From Mesonia sp. K7 (GTDB lineage: Bacteria > Bacteroidota > Bacteroidia > Flavobacteriales > Flavobacteriaceae), in the NCBI RefSeq assembly GCF_003233725.1, contig NZ_QKQV01000006.1, positions 1 through 64,000 on the forward strand: a stretch of 64,000 nt of DNA, in the 5' to 3' direction. Below the pieces are notes generated by a model. That model was not told the DNA's origin. It was given only the letters and a program-made list of their open reading frames with translations, and ran no database searches. This document shows positions 25,149 through 33,223 of the stretch, one piece after another (position 1 is the stretch's first letter; every line of letters begins with the position of its first letter). A program made the position numbers and the translations under genes.

Positions 25149-26402
25149 ATGAAAATACTTTTAAAAAACGTCACGGTAATACAGCCACAAAGCAAGTTTC
25201 ACCAACAAAAAGTACATCTATTCATAGAAAACGGAATCATCAAAAAGATCGATAAAAAAGGCGATTCAAAGGCCGATAAAGTTATCGAAATAAAAGACTT
25301 ACACATTTCAGAAGGTTGGTTTGACAGTAGCGTTTCGTTTGGCGAACCAGGTTATGAAGACCGAGAAACACTTGAAAACGGCCTAAAAACCACTGCCAAA
25401 AGTGGGTTTACACAAATCGCACTCAACCCCAATACTCTTCCGGTTTCAGACACAGCAACAGCTTTAGAATTTTTACAGAAAAACAATGCGAAAAGTCCGG
25501 TTCAGGTTTATCCTGTCGGAGCTTTAACCCAGCAAAGTAAAGGCGAACATCTTGCCGAACTTTTTGATATGCAAAAAGTAGGAGCAATTGTCTTTGGCGA
25601 TTATAAAAGACCAGTTGCCAATGCCAATCTGCTTAAAATCGCTTTACAATATGCTAAGCCTTTTGGCGGAATCATACAATCGTTTCCGCTAGACCAATCA
25701 ATTGCGAGAACGGGTTATGTCAACGAAGGTAAAGAAAGTACGATTCTAGGTTTAAAAGGCATCCCAAATATTGCAGAAGAAATGCAAATCGAACGTGATT
25801 TGACCTTATTGGCTTACACCGAAGGTAAACTGCATATTCCAACCATTTCTACCAAAAGATCGGTAGAGCTCATCAAAAAAGCAAAGAAAGACGGTTTAGA
25901 TGTGAGTTGCAGTGTTTCGGTACATCATCTTTTTTATACAGATGATAAGCTAGAAAGTTTTAACGCCAATTACAAGGTTTTGCCACCTTTACGTACTAAA
26001 GAAGACAATAAAGCCTTGCAAAAAGCCGTAAAAGATGGTACTATCGATATGATTACTTCTGACCATCAACCGATAGAGATTGAAGGTAAAAAAGTAGAAT
26101 TTGAAAATGCTGCTTATGGAACTATTGGTTTAGAGTCTGCTTTTGGAGTTTGTAATAAAATTCTGGGAACAGAAAAAACGATTGAAATGTTTACCCAATC
26201 TAAAAAGCGTTTCGGCATCGAAAATTCGATTATAAAAGAAAACGAAAAAGCTAATCTTACACTTTTCACTACGAACGAAACTTCGACTTTAAGTGAAAGT
26301 AACCTCTACTCTACTTGTAAAAATGCTATTTTCCTTGGCGAAAAATTACAAGGAAAAGTAGTGGGTGTGATTGCCAACAAAAAAATAATTCTGAATGACT
26401 AA
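25149..26402 (+). CDS. Dihydroorotase homologue lacking metal ligands
   Basis: The 417-residue protein has the full class I dihydroorotase/amidohydrolase plan: an N-terminal beta sandwich, a TIM barrel with SEGWFDSSVSFGEPG (residues 54-68), and ITSDHQP near the C terminus. The metal-binding HxH of the family is replaced by Ser61-x-Ser63, the next His site reads IIQSFP, and the LHICHVST-type motif reads LHIPTIST. It therefore should not bind the usual zinc pair. It resembles PyrC-prime pseudoenzymes, which in pseudomonads help assemble aspartate transcarbamoylase. It overlaps the next gene by 8 bases. Confidence 0.85.
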   Translation: MKILLKNVTVIQPQSKFHQQKVHLFIENGIIKKIDKKGDSKADKVIEIKDLHISEGWFDSSVSFGEPGYEDRETLENGLKTTAKSGFTQIALNPNTLPVSDTATALEFLQKNNAKSPVQVYPVGALTQQSKGEHLAELFDMQKVGAIVFGDYKRPVANANLLKIALQYAKPFGGIIQSFPLDQSIARTGYVNEGKESTILGLKGIPNIAEEMQIERDLTLLAYTEGKLHIPTISTKRSVELIKKAKKDGLDVSCSVSVHHLFYTDDKLESFNANYKVLPPLRTKEDNKALQKAVKDGTIDMITSDHQPIEIEGKKVEFENAAYGTIGLESAFGVCNKILGTEKTIEMFTQSKKRFGIENSIIKENEKANLTLFTTNETSTLSESNLYSTCKNAIFLGEKLQGKVVGVIANKKIILND

Positions 26403-26730
26403 TCCAGGAATTAGTAAACAAGGTAAAATAAATGCGATTGTGGCTTACCTCACTTTTGTAGGAGCTCTTATCGCTATTTTTATGAATATTGACGAAAAAA
26501 GCAAATTTGCCACTTTTCACATTCGTCAAGCAGTTGGTATTCATCTTTTCCAGATTGCCGTATTGCTTACCGTAAGTGGTTTTAATGAGTTATATGTTGT
26601 GCTTCCGTTCTGGATCTTTTTTTTTATTTTGTGGTTTTACGGTTTTATCGGAGCCATTTCAGGTAATTATAATTTAATTCCTATCATCGGAAAATATTTT
26701 CAAAACTGGTTTAACAAAATTGTACCATGA
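26395..26730 (+). CDS. Small membrane protein, DUF4870/Tic20-like
   Basis: The 111-residue protein has three hydrophobic segments (about residues 12-30, 48-66 and 70-92). An FHIRQAVGIHLF motif between the first two is typical of DUF4870/Tic20-like small membrane proteins, whose role in bacteria is unclear. It overlaps the pseudo-dihydroorotase by 8 bases and its stop overlaps the esterase start by 4 (ATGA), so the three genes are translationally coupled. Confidence 0.7.
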   Translation: MTNPGISKQGKINAIVAYLTFVGALIAIFMNIDEKSKFATFHIRQAVGIHLFQIAVLLTVSGFNELYVVLPFWIFFFILWFYGFIGAISGNYNLIPIIGKYFQNWFNKIVP

Positions 26731-27380
26731 CAACTTTAGATTTATCGCTAACGCATTTGGTAAGACCATCTAATTTAAGTGAAAAAGCACCTGTAATTTT
26801 GATGCTTCACGGTTACGGAAGTGACGAGAACGATTTGTTTTCTTTTGCATCAGAGTTGCCAGACAAATATTTAATTGTTTCAGCAAAAGCCCCGAATGCG
26901 ATGATGCCTTACGGAAATGCCTGGTATGATATCAATTTTGATGCTTCGGGAGATAAGTTTACCAACGATAAGCAAGCAATTGCTTCCCGGGATTTGATTA
27001 CTAAATTTATTGATGAGATAGTCGAAAATTATAACGGAGACAAAGAAAATATGACTCTGCTAGGCTTTAGTCAAGGGGCTATTTTAAGTTATGCGGTAGC
27101 GATTTCTAACCCCAAAAAAGTACAACGTGTAGTCGCTTTAAGCGGATATGTTCATCCGTCTATTTTTAAAGAAGGTTATAAGGATCTTGATTTTTCAAAC
27201 CTCAAGATTTATGCTTCACACGGAAGTGTAGACCAAGTAATCCCCGTTGATTGGGCAAGAAAAAACAAACCATTTCTCGACAACTTAGACATCAAAAATA
27301 CCTACTCGGAGTTTCCCGTTGGTCACGGTGTAAGCCCACAAAACTTTTTTGAATTTAAAAAGTGGTTGGAGGAAAATTAA
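26727..27380 (+). CDS. Alpha/beta hydrolase, carboxylesterase/phospholipase type
   Basis: The 217-residue enzyme belongs to the phospholipase/carboxylesterase (acyl-protein thioesterase-like) group. The oxyanion loop reads MLHGYGSDENDL, the nucleophile elbow is GFSQGA, and the Asp and His of the triad appear as GSVDQVIP and VGHGVSP. Natural substrate unknown. It is the last gene of the plus-strand string that begins at 20501, and its stop codon shares the palindrome TTAA with the stop of the facing gene. Confidence 0.88.
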   Translation: MTTLDLSLTHLVRPSNLSEKAPVILMLHGYGSDENDLFSFASELPDKYLIVSAKAPNAMMPYGNAWYDINFDASGDKFTNDKQAIASRDLITKFIDEIVENYNGDKENMTLLGFSQGAILSYAVAISNPKKVQRVVALSGYVHPSIFKEGYKDLDFSNLKIYASHGSVDQVIPVDWARKNKPFLDNLDIKNTYSEFPVGHGVSPQNFFEFKKWLEEN

Positions 27381-27871
27381 TTTGCAAATAAAAACGAATC
27401 AATCACTTCTAAGGTAATGGTTTTATCGTCATTGATAAAGTAACTCAACAAAACTTCTCCCCAATAGGTTCCGTCGGTAAATTCGGCGATGATCCATCGA
27501 TGATTGAGCACTTTCATACTGTTGATACGCATCATACCAGCCATTCCAGAGTAAGGCACAAGCGGGTTATCGCTATCTACCGCATTTTTAGAAAAAATCT
27601 GATTTTCCAATATTTTTTTAAAATCGTAAACATTGTAACCAAAGTCTTCGATATACATTCTTGCTTTGTCGTTGTTTTGCAGCGAAAAACGCGAACTTTT
27701 ATCTAATAAAGTAGCTATAGAATCGTTGTGCGTTCTAAACGTTTCTACTTCTGTGGTGAGATCTGCAATTTCTTTTTCTTGTTTTTCGAGTCCTTTTTTA
27801 GAATTTACAAACTGAAATATGATGTATAGTACCGCAAACAAAAACAGGTACATGAATATTCTTCCTTTCAT
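27377..27871 (-). CDS. Membrane-anchored coiled-coil protein of unknown function
   Basis: The 164-residue protein has one N-terminal membrane span (about residues 5-21), a coiled coil (about 28-60) and a C-terminal soluble domain containing TDGTYWGEVLLSYF. The layout is type II membrane protein with the soluble domain outside. It is not a recognisable enzyme even though such proteins are sometimes labelled hydrolase. Its ATG overlaps the stop of the MBL-fold gene by 4 bases, so they form a two-gene unit. Confidence 0.65.
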   Translation of the reverse strand: MKGRIFMYLFLFAVLYIIFQFVNSKKGLEKQEKEIADLTTEVETFRTHNDSIATLLDKSSRFSLQNNDKARMYIEDFGYNVYDFKKILENQIFSKNAVDSDNPLVPYSGMAGMMRINSMKVLNHRWIIAEFTDGTYWGEVLLSYFINDDKTITLEVIDSFLFAN

Positions 27872-28632
27872 GAGATGGTAATTTTTAAATTATCGTAAGC
27901 CAAAAATACATTTTTTGGGAGACTTGCTTCTACTTCATCGTGAAAACCTAGCAAATGACTTATATGCGTAAGGTAAGCTCTTTCTGGTTTTACCTTTTCA
28001 ATTATTTCTAGGGCTTCTTGTAAATTAAGATGTGAGTGATGTGGCTCTATCCGCAACGCATTCAACACCAAAACTTTTATACCCTTCAACTTTTCAAGCT
28101 CTTGCGCTTCAATTTTTTTAGCATCAGTAATATATGCAAATTCGCGAAAGCGGAACCCCAAAACAGGCAATTGGTTATGCAGGACCTCAATGGGTTCTAC
28201 TTCTATACTTTTGAGGGTAAAAGGCCTGTTTTCTATCTCGTTGATATGTAGGGTTGGCGCTCCAGGATATTTGTTTACCGTTTCAAAAACATAGGCAAAA
28301 CGATGTTGAAGTTCTTTAATTACACGTTTGTGAGCGTAAATAGCAATATCGCCTTGGCGGAAGTAAAACGGACGAACATCATCTAAACCAATCACATGAT
28401 CATTGTGTTCATGGGTAAATAAAATACCATCAATTTTTTGTACATTATTAGCAAGCATCTGCTGCCGAAAATCTGGTCCACAATCAATAACATAAGTAAA
28501 ATCGTCCCATTCTACCATCGCAGAAACACGCAACCGCTTATCTTTCGGATTGTCGCTAAGACAAACTGGATGGTTTGATCCGATGACCGGAATACCTTGA
28601 GATGTACCTGTACCGAGAAAAGTTACTTTCAC
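27868..28632 (-). CDS. MBL-fold metallohydrolase, PhnP-like
   Basis: The 254-residue protein has the metallo-beta-lactamase metal motif THEHNDHVIG, the earlier LGTGTSQGIPVIG signature shared by PhnP and RNase Z-like phosphodiesterases, a FRQGD segment, and later His and Asp residues. It should hydrolyse a phosphodiester or a cyclic nucleotide-type substrate. PhnP itself acts in phosphonate breakdown, but no phn genes are present, so the substrate is open. It is divergent from the 490-residue protein. Confidence 0.85.
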   Translation of the reverse strand: MKVTFLGTGTSQGIPVIGSNHPVCLSDNPKDKRLRVSAMVEWDDFTYVIDCGPDFRQQMLANNVQKIDGILFTHEHNDHVIGLDDVRPFYFRQGDIAIYAHKRVIKELQHRFAYVFETVNKYPGAPTLHINEIENRPFTLKSIEVEPIEVLHNQLPVLGFRFREFAYITDAKKIEAQELEKLKGIKVLVLNALRIEPHHSHLNLQEALEIIEKVKPERAYLTHISHLLGFHDEVEASLPKNVFLAYDNLKITIS

Positions 28633-28665
28633 TCCTTAAATTTATCACAAAATTAATTATATTTT

Positions 28666-28694
28666 TTTGTTTTTAGGGCAATTCGTTACCTTTG
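28666..28694 (+). promoter_or_regulatory. Probable promoter of the 490-aa gene
   Basis: TTTG (28666-28669) is followed by TACCTTTG (28687-28694) after 17 bases, close to the TTTG-N19-TAnnTTTG form. The start codon is at 28730, giving a leader of roughly 30 bases. Confidence 0.5.
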
Positions 28695-28729
28695 ATAATA
28701 GAAACAAATTTTAAATATATTATTGAGCT

Positions 28730-30202
28730 ATGCCAATAACTATAATGGGTGACAAGGAGTTTGAAAACATTCCTTCGATAAGCACTAAAGCACTTCGTAT
28801 AAATCTCAACGAAAATATTTACGGTACTTTTGCAGAAATTGGTGCCGGACAAGAAACTGTTCGAAATTTCTTTAGAGCTGGAGGTGCTTCTGGGACGATT
28901 GCAAAGACGATGAGTGCTTACGATAAAGACTTTAGTGATGCAATCTATGGTATAGAAGATGACAAAAGATATGTTACCGAGTCGAGACTTAAAAAAATGC
29001 TTTCTCACGAGATGCGACTTATTGAAGAACGAATGGATCGTGAGAAACACCCTAATAAACTATTTTTTACTTATGCAAATACCGTAGCAACCATTGATTT
29101 CGCAAAAAAATACAAAGGACACGGTTGGGTAGGTATACGTTATCAAACCGACCCTAAAGAAGGTTATAACGAAATTATATTGCATGTAAGATTTCACGAA
29201 AATGATGCTAGGTTACAACAAATTACATTAGGAACCTTAGGGGTAAATCTTATCTACGGAGCTTATTACAAGCATGATAATCCAAAAAAACTATTAAGAT
29301 ATCTGTACGATCACATCGATAAAGACCAGATAGAAATCGATACTATCAATTTTTCTGGACCAAGATTTGAAAAGGTAGATAATCGATTAATGAGCTTACA
29401 ATTGGTAAAAAACGGAATGACCGAAGCCGTAATGTTTTCACCTGAAGGAAATAACGTATTACCAGCCAAAATACTTTATAAAAAAAATGTCCTTGCGTTA
29501 CGAGGAAGTTTCCGTCCTGTGACCAAAGTAAATATGGATATTTATAAAAATGCCCTTGAACTGTTTCTGGAAGAAAATAATGTTACCAAAGAAAGCACTG
29601 TTAGCGTTTTTGAGATTACCTTATCTAACTTAAGAGCAGAAGGAGAAATTGACGAAAAAGATTTTATGGACAGGGCAAATTTACTCTGTTCACTAGGTCA
29701 AACGGTTATGATTTCTAATTTTAAAGAATATTATCGCTTAGTAGAATATTTTTCTCGACTCACCAATGAACGAATGGGATTGGCGATGGGCGTTAATAAT
29801 TTAATAGATATTTTTGATGAAAAATATTACCGTCATTTAAGTGGTGGGATTTTAGAGGCTTTTGGTAAGCTTTTCTTTAAAAAACTAAAAGTATACCTCT
29901 ACCCACTTAAAGACCCTAAAACTGCAGAAATTACAGATAGTGACACCCTAAAAGTTCACCCACGAATGAAGGAGTTGTATAAATTCTTTAAATACAATGG
30001 TAAGGTAATCGATATCAAAGATTACGACCCAAGTATAATGGATATTTATTCGCGCGATGTCTTGCAACGAATTCACAACGGAGAAAGTGGTTGGGAAGAA
30101 ATGTTACCCGAAGGCACTTCACAACTTATCAAAGAAAAAGGTTTGTTTGGTTATCATCAAACCGATGTTGATGAAGGAAAATTAGAGAAAAGTAAAAATT
30201 AG
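28730..30202 (+). CDS. Conserved soluble protein of unknown function (490 aa)
   Basis: The protein has no signal peptide and no membrane segment. A strongly conserved-looking front (about residues 18-70) contains RINLNENIYGTFAEIG, GAGQETVRNFF, RAGGASGTIAK and MSAYDKDFSD. Further on are HVRFHENDARLQQ, PEGNNVLPAKILYKK and MGVNNLIDIFDEKYY. The glycine-rich, acidic front looks like an enzyme or nucleotide-binding fold, but I cannot name a family. Homologues have been labelled TonB-dependent receptor or adenylyltransferase in databases; neither fits a 490-residue cytosolic protein. It has its own promoter and ends at a bidirectional terminator. Confidence 0.85.
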   Translation: MPITIMGDKEFENIPSISTKALRINLNENIYGTFAEIGAGQETVRNFFRAGGASGTIAKTMSAYDKDFSDAIYGIEDDKRYVTESRLKKMLSHEMRLIEERMDREKHPNKLFFTYANTVATIDFAKKYKGHGWVGIRYQTDPKEGYNEIILHVRFHENDARLQQITLGTLGVNLIYGAYYKHDNPKKLLRYLYDHIDKDQIEIDTINFSGPRFEKVDNRLMSLQLVKNGMTEAVMFSPEGNNVLPAKILYKKNVLALRGSFRPVTKVNMDIYKNALELFLEENNVTKESTVSVFEITLSNLRAEGEIDEKDFMDRANLLCSLGQTVMISNFKEYYRLVEYFSRLTNERMGLAMGVNNLIDIFDEKYYRHLSGGILEAFGKLFFKKLKVYLYPLKDPKTAEITDSDTLKVHPRMKELYKFFKYNGKVIDIKDYDPSIMDIYSRDVLQRIHNGESGWEEMLPEGTSQLIKEKGLFGYHQTDVDEGKLEKSKN

Positions 30203-30221
30203 TCTCTTCTTTATAAAAAAT

Positions 30222-30247
30222 AAAATCCGCTTAAAGCGGATTTTTTT
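30222..30247. terminator. Bidirectional Rho-independent terminator
   Basis: AAAATCCGC (30222-30230) pairs with GCGGATTTT (30236-30244) around a 5-base loop. A T run follows on the plus strand (to 30247), and on the minus strand the stem is also followed by T-rich sequence. It serves the convergent ends of the 490-aa gene and murA, whose stop codon lies at 30246-30248. Confidence 0.9.
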
Positions 30248-31562
30248 AATTATCTAAACGCTCAATCTTCGCTCCGATAGCGCGTAAACGTTCATCTATA
30301 TTTTCGTAACCACGATCGATTTGTTCGATGTTATGGATGATAGAAGTTCCTTTAGCAGAAAGTGCTGCTATCAATAGCGAAATACCAGCTCTAATATCTG
30401 GACTGGTCATCGTGGTGGCTTTTAGTTGTGACTTGAAATCATGACCAATAATCGTCGCTCGATGCGGATCGCAAAGAATAATTTTTGCTCCCATATCGAT
30501 AAGCTTATCGACAAAGAACAAACGGCTTTCGAACATTTTTTGGTGTATCAAAACACTACCATTGGCTTGTGTGGCTACCACCAACATAATACTTAACAAA
30601 TCGGGCGTAAAACCAGGCCATGGCGCATCGCTGATGTTCATAATCGAACCATCGATAAAACTTTGTACTTCATAGCCATTAGTATGTGCTGGAACAAACA
30701 AATCATCACCTTTTTGCTCGATCGTAATTCCTAATTTTCTGAACGTATTCGGAATTAAACCTAAATTTCCCCAGCTTACATTTTTGATAGTGATTTCACT
30801 TTTGGTCATGGCTGCAAGACCAATCCAAGAACCGATTTCGATCATATCGGGCAGAATGGTATGAGTACAACCACTTAGTTTTTCAACCCCTGTTATCGTG
30901 AGTAAGTTAGAACCAATTCCTTTGATATCGGCTCCCATAGAAACCAACATTTTACATAGTTGTTGTAAATAAGGTTCACAAGCAGCATTATAGATGGTGG
31001 TTTCGCCTTGAGCGAGAACTGCCGCCATCACAATGTTTGCCGTTCCGGTAACCGATGCTTCTTCCAGTAACATATAGGTTCCTTGCAAACCATTGGGTGC
31101 TTCTACCCCATAAAAACGTTCTTCTTTGTTGTAACGGAATTTTGCACCGAGTTTGATAAAACCTTCAAAGTGTGTATCTAACCTTCTTCTTCCGATTTTA
31201 TCGCCTCCAGGTCTTGGGATATAACCTTTACCGAAACGAGCCAATAATGGTCCAACAATCATAATCGATCCGCGTAAGCTACTGCCTTCTTTTTTGAAAA
31301 GTTCGCCTTCAAGGTAATCTAAATCGAGTTCGTCACTTTGAAAAGAGTAACTTCCTTTCCCAAGTTTATTAACTTTTACACCAAGATTTTTTAAGATTCC
31401 GATAAGTTTATTGACATCTAAAATGTCTGGAATATTGTGAATGATAATCTCTTGATCGCTGAGCAAAACAGCACATAAAATTTGTAATGCTTCATTTTTT
31501 GCTCCTTGTGGTTGAATTTCACCTTTGAGTTGGTGACCGCCTTCAATTTTGAATGTTGCCAT
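30246..31562 (-). CDS. murA: UDP-N-acetylglucosamine 1-carboxyvinyltransferase
   Basis: The 438-residue enzyme adds enolpyruvate from PEP to UDP-GlcNAc, the first committed step of peptidoglycan synthesis. The QGAKNEALQIL front and the active-site loop RPGGDKIGRRRLDTH are clear. The loop residue that is Cys115 in E. coli is Asp121 here; this form is known to be catalytically active and naturally resistant to fosfomycin in other bacteria. Length is normal. It starts 3 bases after DUF4290 on the same strand. Confidence 0.96.
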   Translation of the reverse strand: MATFKIEGGHQLKGEIQPQGAKNEALQILCAVLLSDQEIIIHNIPDILDVNKLIGILKNLGVKVNKLGKGSYSFQSDELDLDYLEGELFKKEGSSLRGSIMIVGPLLARFGKGYIPRPGGDKIGRRRLDTHFEGFIKLGAKFRYNKEERFYGVEAPNGLQGTYMLLEEASVTGTANIVMAAVLAQGETTIYNAACEPYLQQLCKMLVSMGADIKGIGSNLLTITGVEKLSGCTHTILPDMIEIGSWIGLAAMTKSEITIKNVSWGNLGLIPNTFRKLGITIEQKGDDLFVPAHTNGYEVQSFIDGSIMNISDAPWPGFTPDLLSIMLVVATQANGSVLIHQKMFESRLFFVDKLIDMGAKIILCDPHRATIIGHDFKSQLKATTMTSPDIRAGISLLIAALSAKGTSIIHNIEQIDRGYENIDERLRAIGAKIERLDN

Positions 31563-31565
31563 AGA

Positions 31566-32204
31566 TTAGTAGCGCTTTCTTTTTTTGCTTCTTTTTCTGT
31601 TGTTGCTGCTGTTGGTCTTTTTGTAGTTTTTCTTATTATGAATAAGGTTTGAAGCTTCCGATAGGTCTTCTTCTTTTTTGTTTAAATTTATTTTGCCTTC
31701 GCTCAACTCAAACAAATGATCAAAAATCACTTTATCATCCACCGTGTCTTTGTTCCAATTGAGGTAGCACTTTTTCATATGATTGGCAATCGCGTAAATA
31801 AGTGCCTCTTTTTTCTCGCCATCTTCCCATTTTAAGGCTTCATCAATCATTCTGTTGATGTTATTTCCGTAAAATCTATATTTAGGATGATTTTGAGGAT
31901 AATCTAAAGGTGAAGGTGATTCTTCTAGCTTTTCTTTTGAAGGTTTTGGAAAGGGCGATTCTACATCAAGCTTAAAATCACTGATGATAAAAAGCTGATC
32001 CCAAAGTTTGTGCTGAAAATCGGGCACATCACGTAAATGCGGATTGAGGTTTCCCATCACGGCAATAATTGCTTTTGCTACTTCATTACGCTCTTTGTCA
32101 TCTTCTATCGCAATAGCGTGTTCTACCATTTTTTGAATATGTCTACCATATTCCGGAATAATAAGTTTACTCCTTTCTGAATTATATTCTAACTGATCGA
32201 CCAA
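31566..32204 (-). CDS. DUF4290 family protein
   Basis: The 212-residue soluble protein has the DUF4290 pattern: LEYNSERSKLIIPEYGRHIQKM at the front (written here in part), a VMGNLNPHLRDVPDF segment, and KLWDQLFIISDF. The last 20 residues are Asn-, Ser-, Lys- and Arg-rich and probably disordered. Its function is unknown. The family is found in Bacteroidota, and the gene typically precedes murA, as it does here by 3 bases. Confidence 0.85.
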   Translation of the reverse strand: MVDQLEYNSERSKLIIPEYGRHIQKMVEHAIAIEDDKERNEVAKAIIAVMGNLNPHLRDVPDFQHKLWDQLFIISDFKLDVESPFPKPSKEKLEESPSPLDYPQNHPKYRFYGNNINRMIDEALKWEDGEKKEALIYAIANHMKKCYLNWNKDTVDDKVIFDHLFELSEGKINLNKKEEDLSEASNLIHNKKNYKKTNSSNNRKRSKKRKRY

Positions 32205-32304
32205 AATAAAATTTGTTTAGTGATTATATTTAAGCGGTGAGTCTTTGCTTAAACTGTTGCAAAATAATAAATCTTAGATTTATATTTCTATAAAAAAGCT
32301 TTTT

Positions 32305-32598
32305 TTACAAAGAAATAACATCTGGTACTTTCTCTCCTACTTCTTTGTACTTTTCGATAACGGCGTCAGGACTTTCCATCTTTAGGTTCACCGATATACT
32401 CGTATAATTTCCGTTAGAAGATTTTATGGTATTGATAACCGCACCCATATTGTCGAAAATGTCTTCTATTTTTACGATTTTGTCTTGCTGTGTAGGAACA
32501 ATAAATTTATATAAATATTCGCTTGGCCAATTGGTAGTATCTTCAAGTTTTTCCTTTAGTTTTTTATAAAATTCTTCTTGTTTACTATTTTCGCTCAT
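32305..32598 (-). CDS. DUF493 (YbeD-like) protein
   Basis: The 97-residue soluble protein matches the YbeD/DUF493 alpha/beta fold: an N-terminal helix, a WPSEYLYKFIVPT strand, and an SSNGNYTSISVNLKM pair of strands. The family resembles the ACT-like regulatory fold and its role is unknown. A TATATTTG element (32630-32623 on the minus strand) upstream fits a -7 box. It is divergent from the AAA ATPase gene. Confidence 0.85.
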   Translation of the reverse strand: MSENSKQEEFYKKLKEKLEDTTNWPSEYLYKFIVPTQQDKIVKIEDIFDNMGAVINTIKSSNGNYTSISVNLKMESPDAVIEKYKEVGEKVPDVISL

Positions 32599-32680
32599 AA
32601 ATTATTCATTACTTTAGAATCACAAATATAAGGGTAATTCCCTCATTTTAGGATATTGTTTATTATTAATTGACATAAGC

Positions 32681-33223
32681 TTGCATACTACTAAAATAGT
32701 TATTATTGGCGGTCCATCGACCGGAAAATCGAGTATCATCAACCAACTCACTGATTTAGGTTATTACTGTTTTGAAGAAATTTCACGTCAAGTAACACTC
32801 CAAGCTCAGGAAGAAGAAGGTATTGCCCAACTTTTTTTGGATAAACCCTTGCTCTTCAGCGAAAAATTACTTGAAGGCAGAATACAGCAATATTTAGATT
32901 CTACCCAAATAGATGATACTATTGCCTTTTTTGATAGAGGAATTCCAGATATTTCTGCTTACATGGATTATAAGGGAAAAGAATACCCCGACACATTTCA
33001 TGAAGCGAACAAAAAATACAAATACGACAAAATCTTTATTTTACCTATTTGGGAAGAAATTTACCTTTCGGATAACGAACGTTATGAAAACCTAGAAGAA
33101 GCTAGAGAAATTCAACAATACTTGATTAGGACCTACACAGATTTAGGTTACGAGCTCATAGAAGTGCCTAAAGATACGGTAGACAACAGAATTAGTTTTA
33201 TTTTTAATCATCTTAATGAATGA
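32681..33223 (+). CDS. AAA_28-type P-loop ATPase/kinase
   Basis: The 180-residue protein starts at a TTG directly before the first beta strand, and has Walker A GGPSTGKSS, a FFDRGIPDISAYMDY segment with the DRG motif, and a lid-like ERYENLEEAREIQQ region. It resembles nicotinamide-riboside-kinase-type (NadR C-terminal) AAA_28 proteins and may phosphorylate a small molecule. There is no in-frame ATG nearby that keeps the P-loop intact. Its stop overlaps the recQ start by 8 bases. Confidence 0.8.
   Translation: MHTTKIVIIGGPSTGKSSIINQLTDLGYYCFEEISRQVTLQAQEEEGIAQLFLDKPLLFSEKLLEGRIQQYLDSTQIDDTIAFFDRGIPDISAYMDYKGKEYPDTFHEANKKYKYDKIFILPIWEEIYLSDNERYENLEEAREIQQYLIRTYTDLGYELIEVPKDTVDNRISFIFNHLNE

Noticed and set aside
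28673-29050. Minus-strand frame of 125 codons over the 490-aa gene start
   Set aside because: It is the shadow of the plus-strand gene, with Ser/Phe-rich composition that mirrors the opposite strand.
28730-30202. Reading the 490-aa protein as a TonB-dependent receptor
   Set aside because: It has no signal peptide, no plug or beta-barrel pattern, and is far too short.
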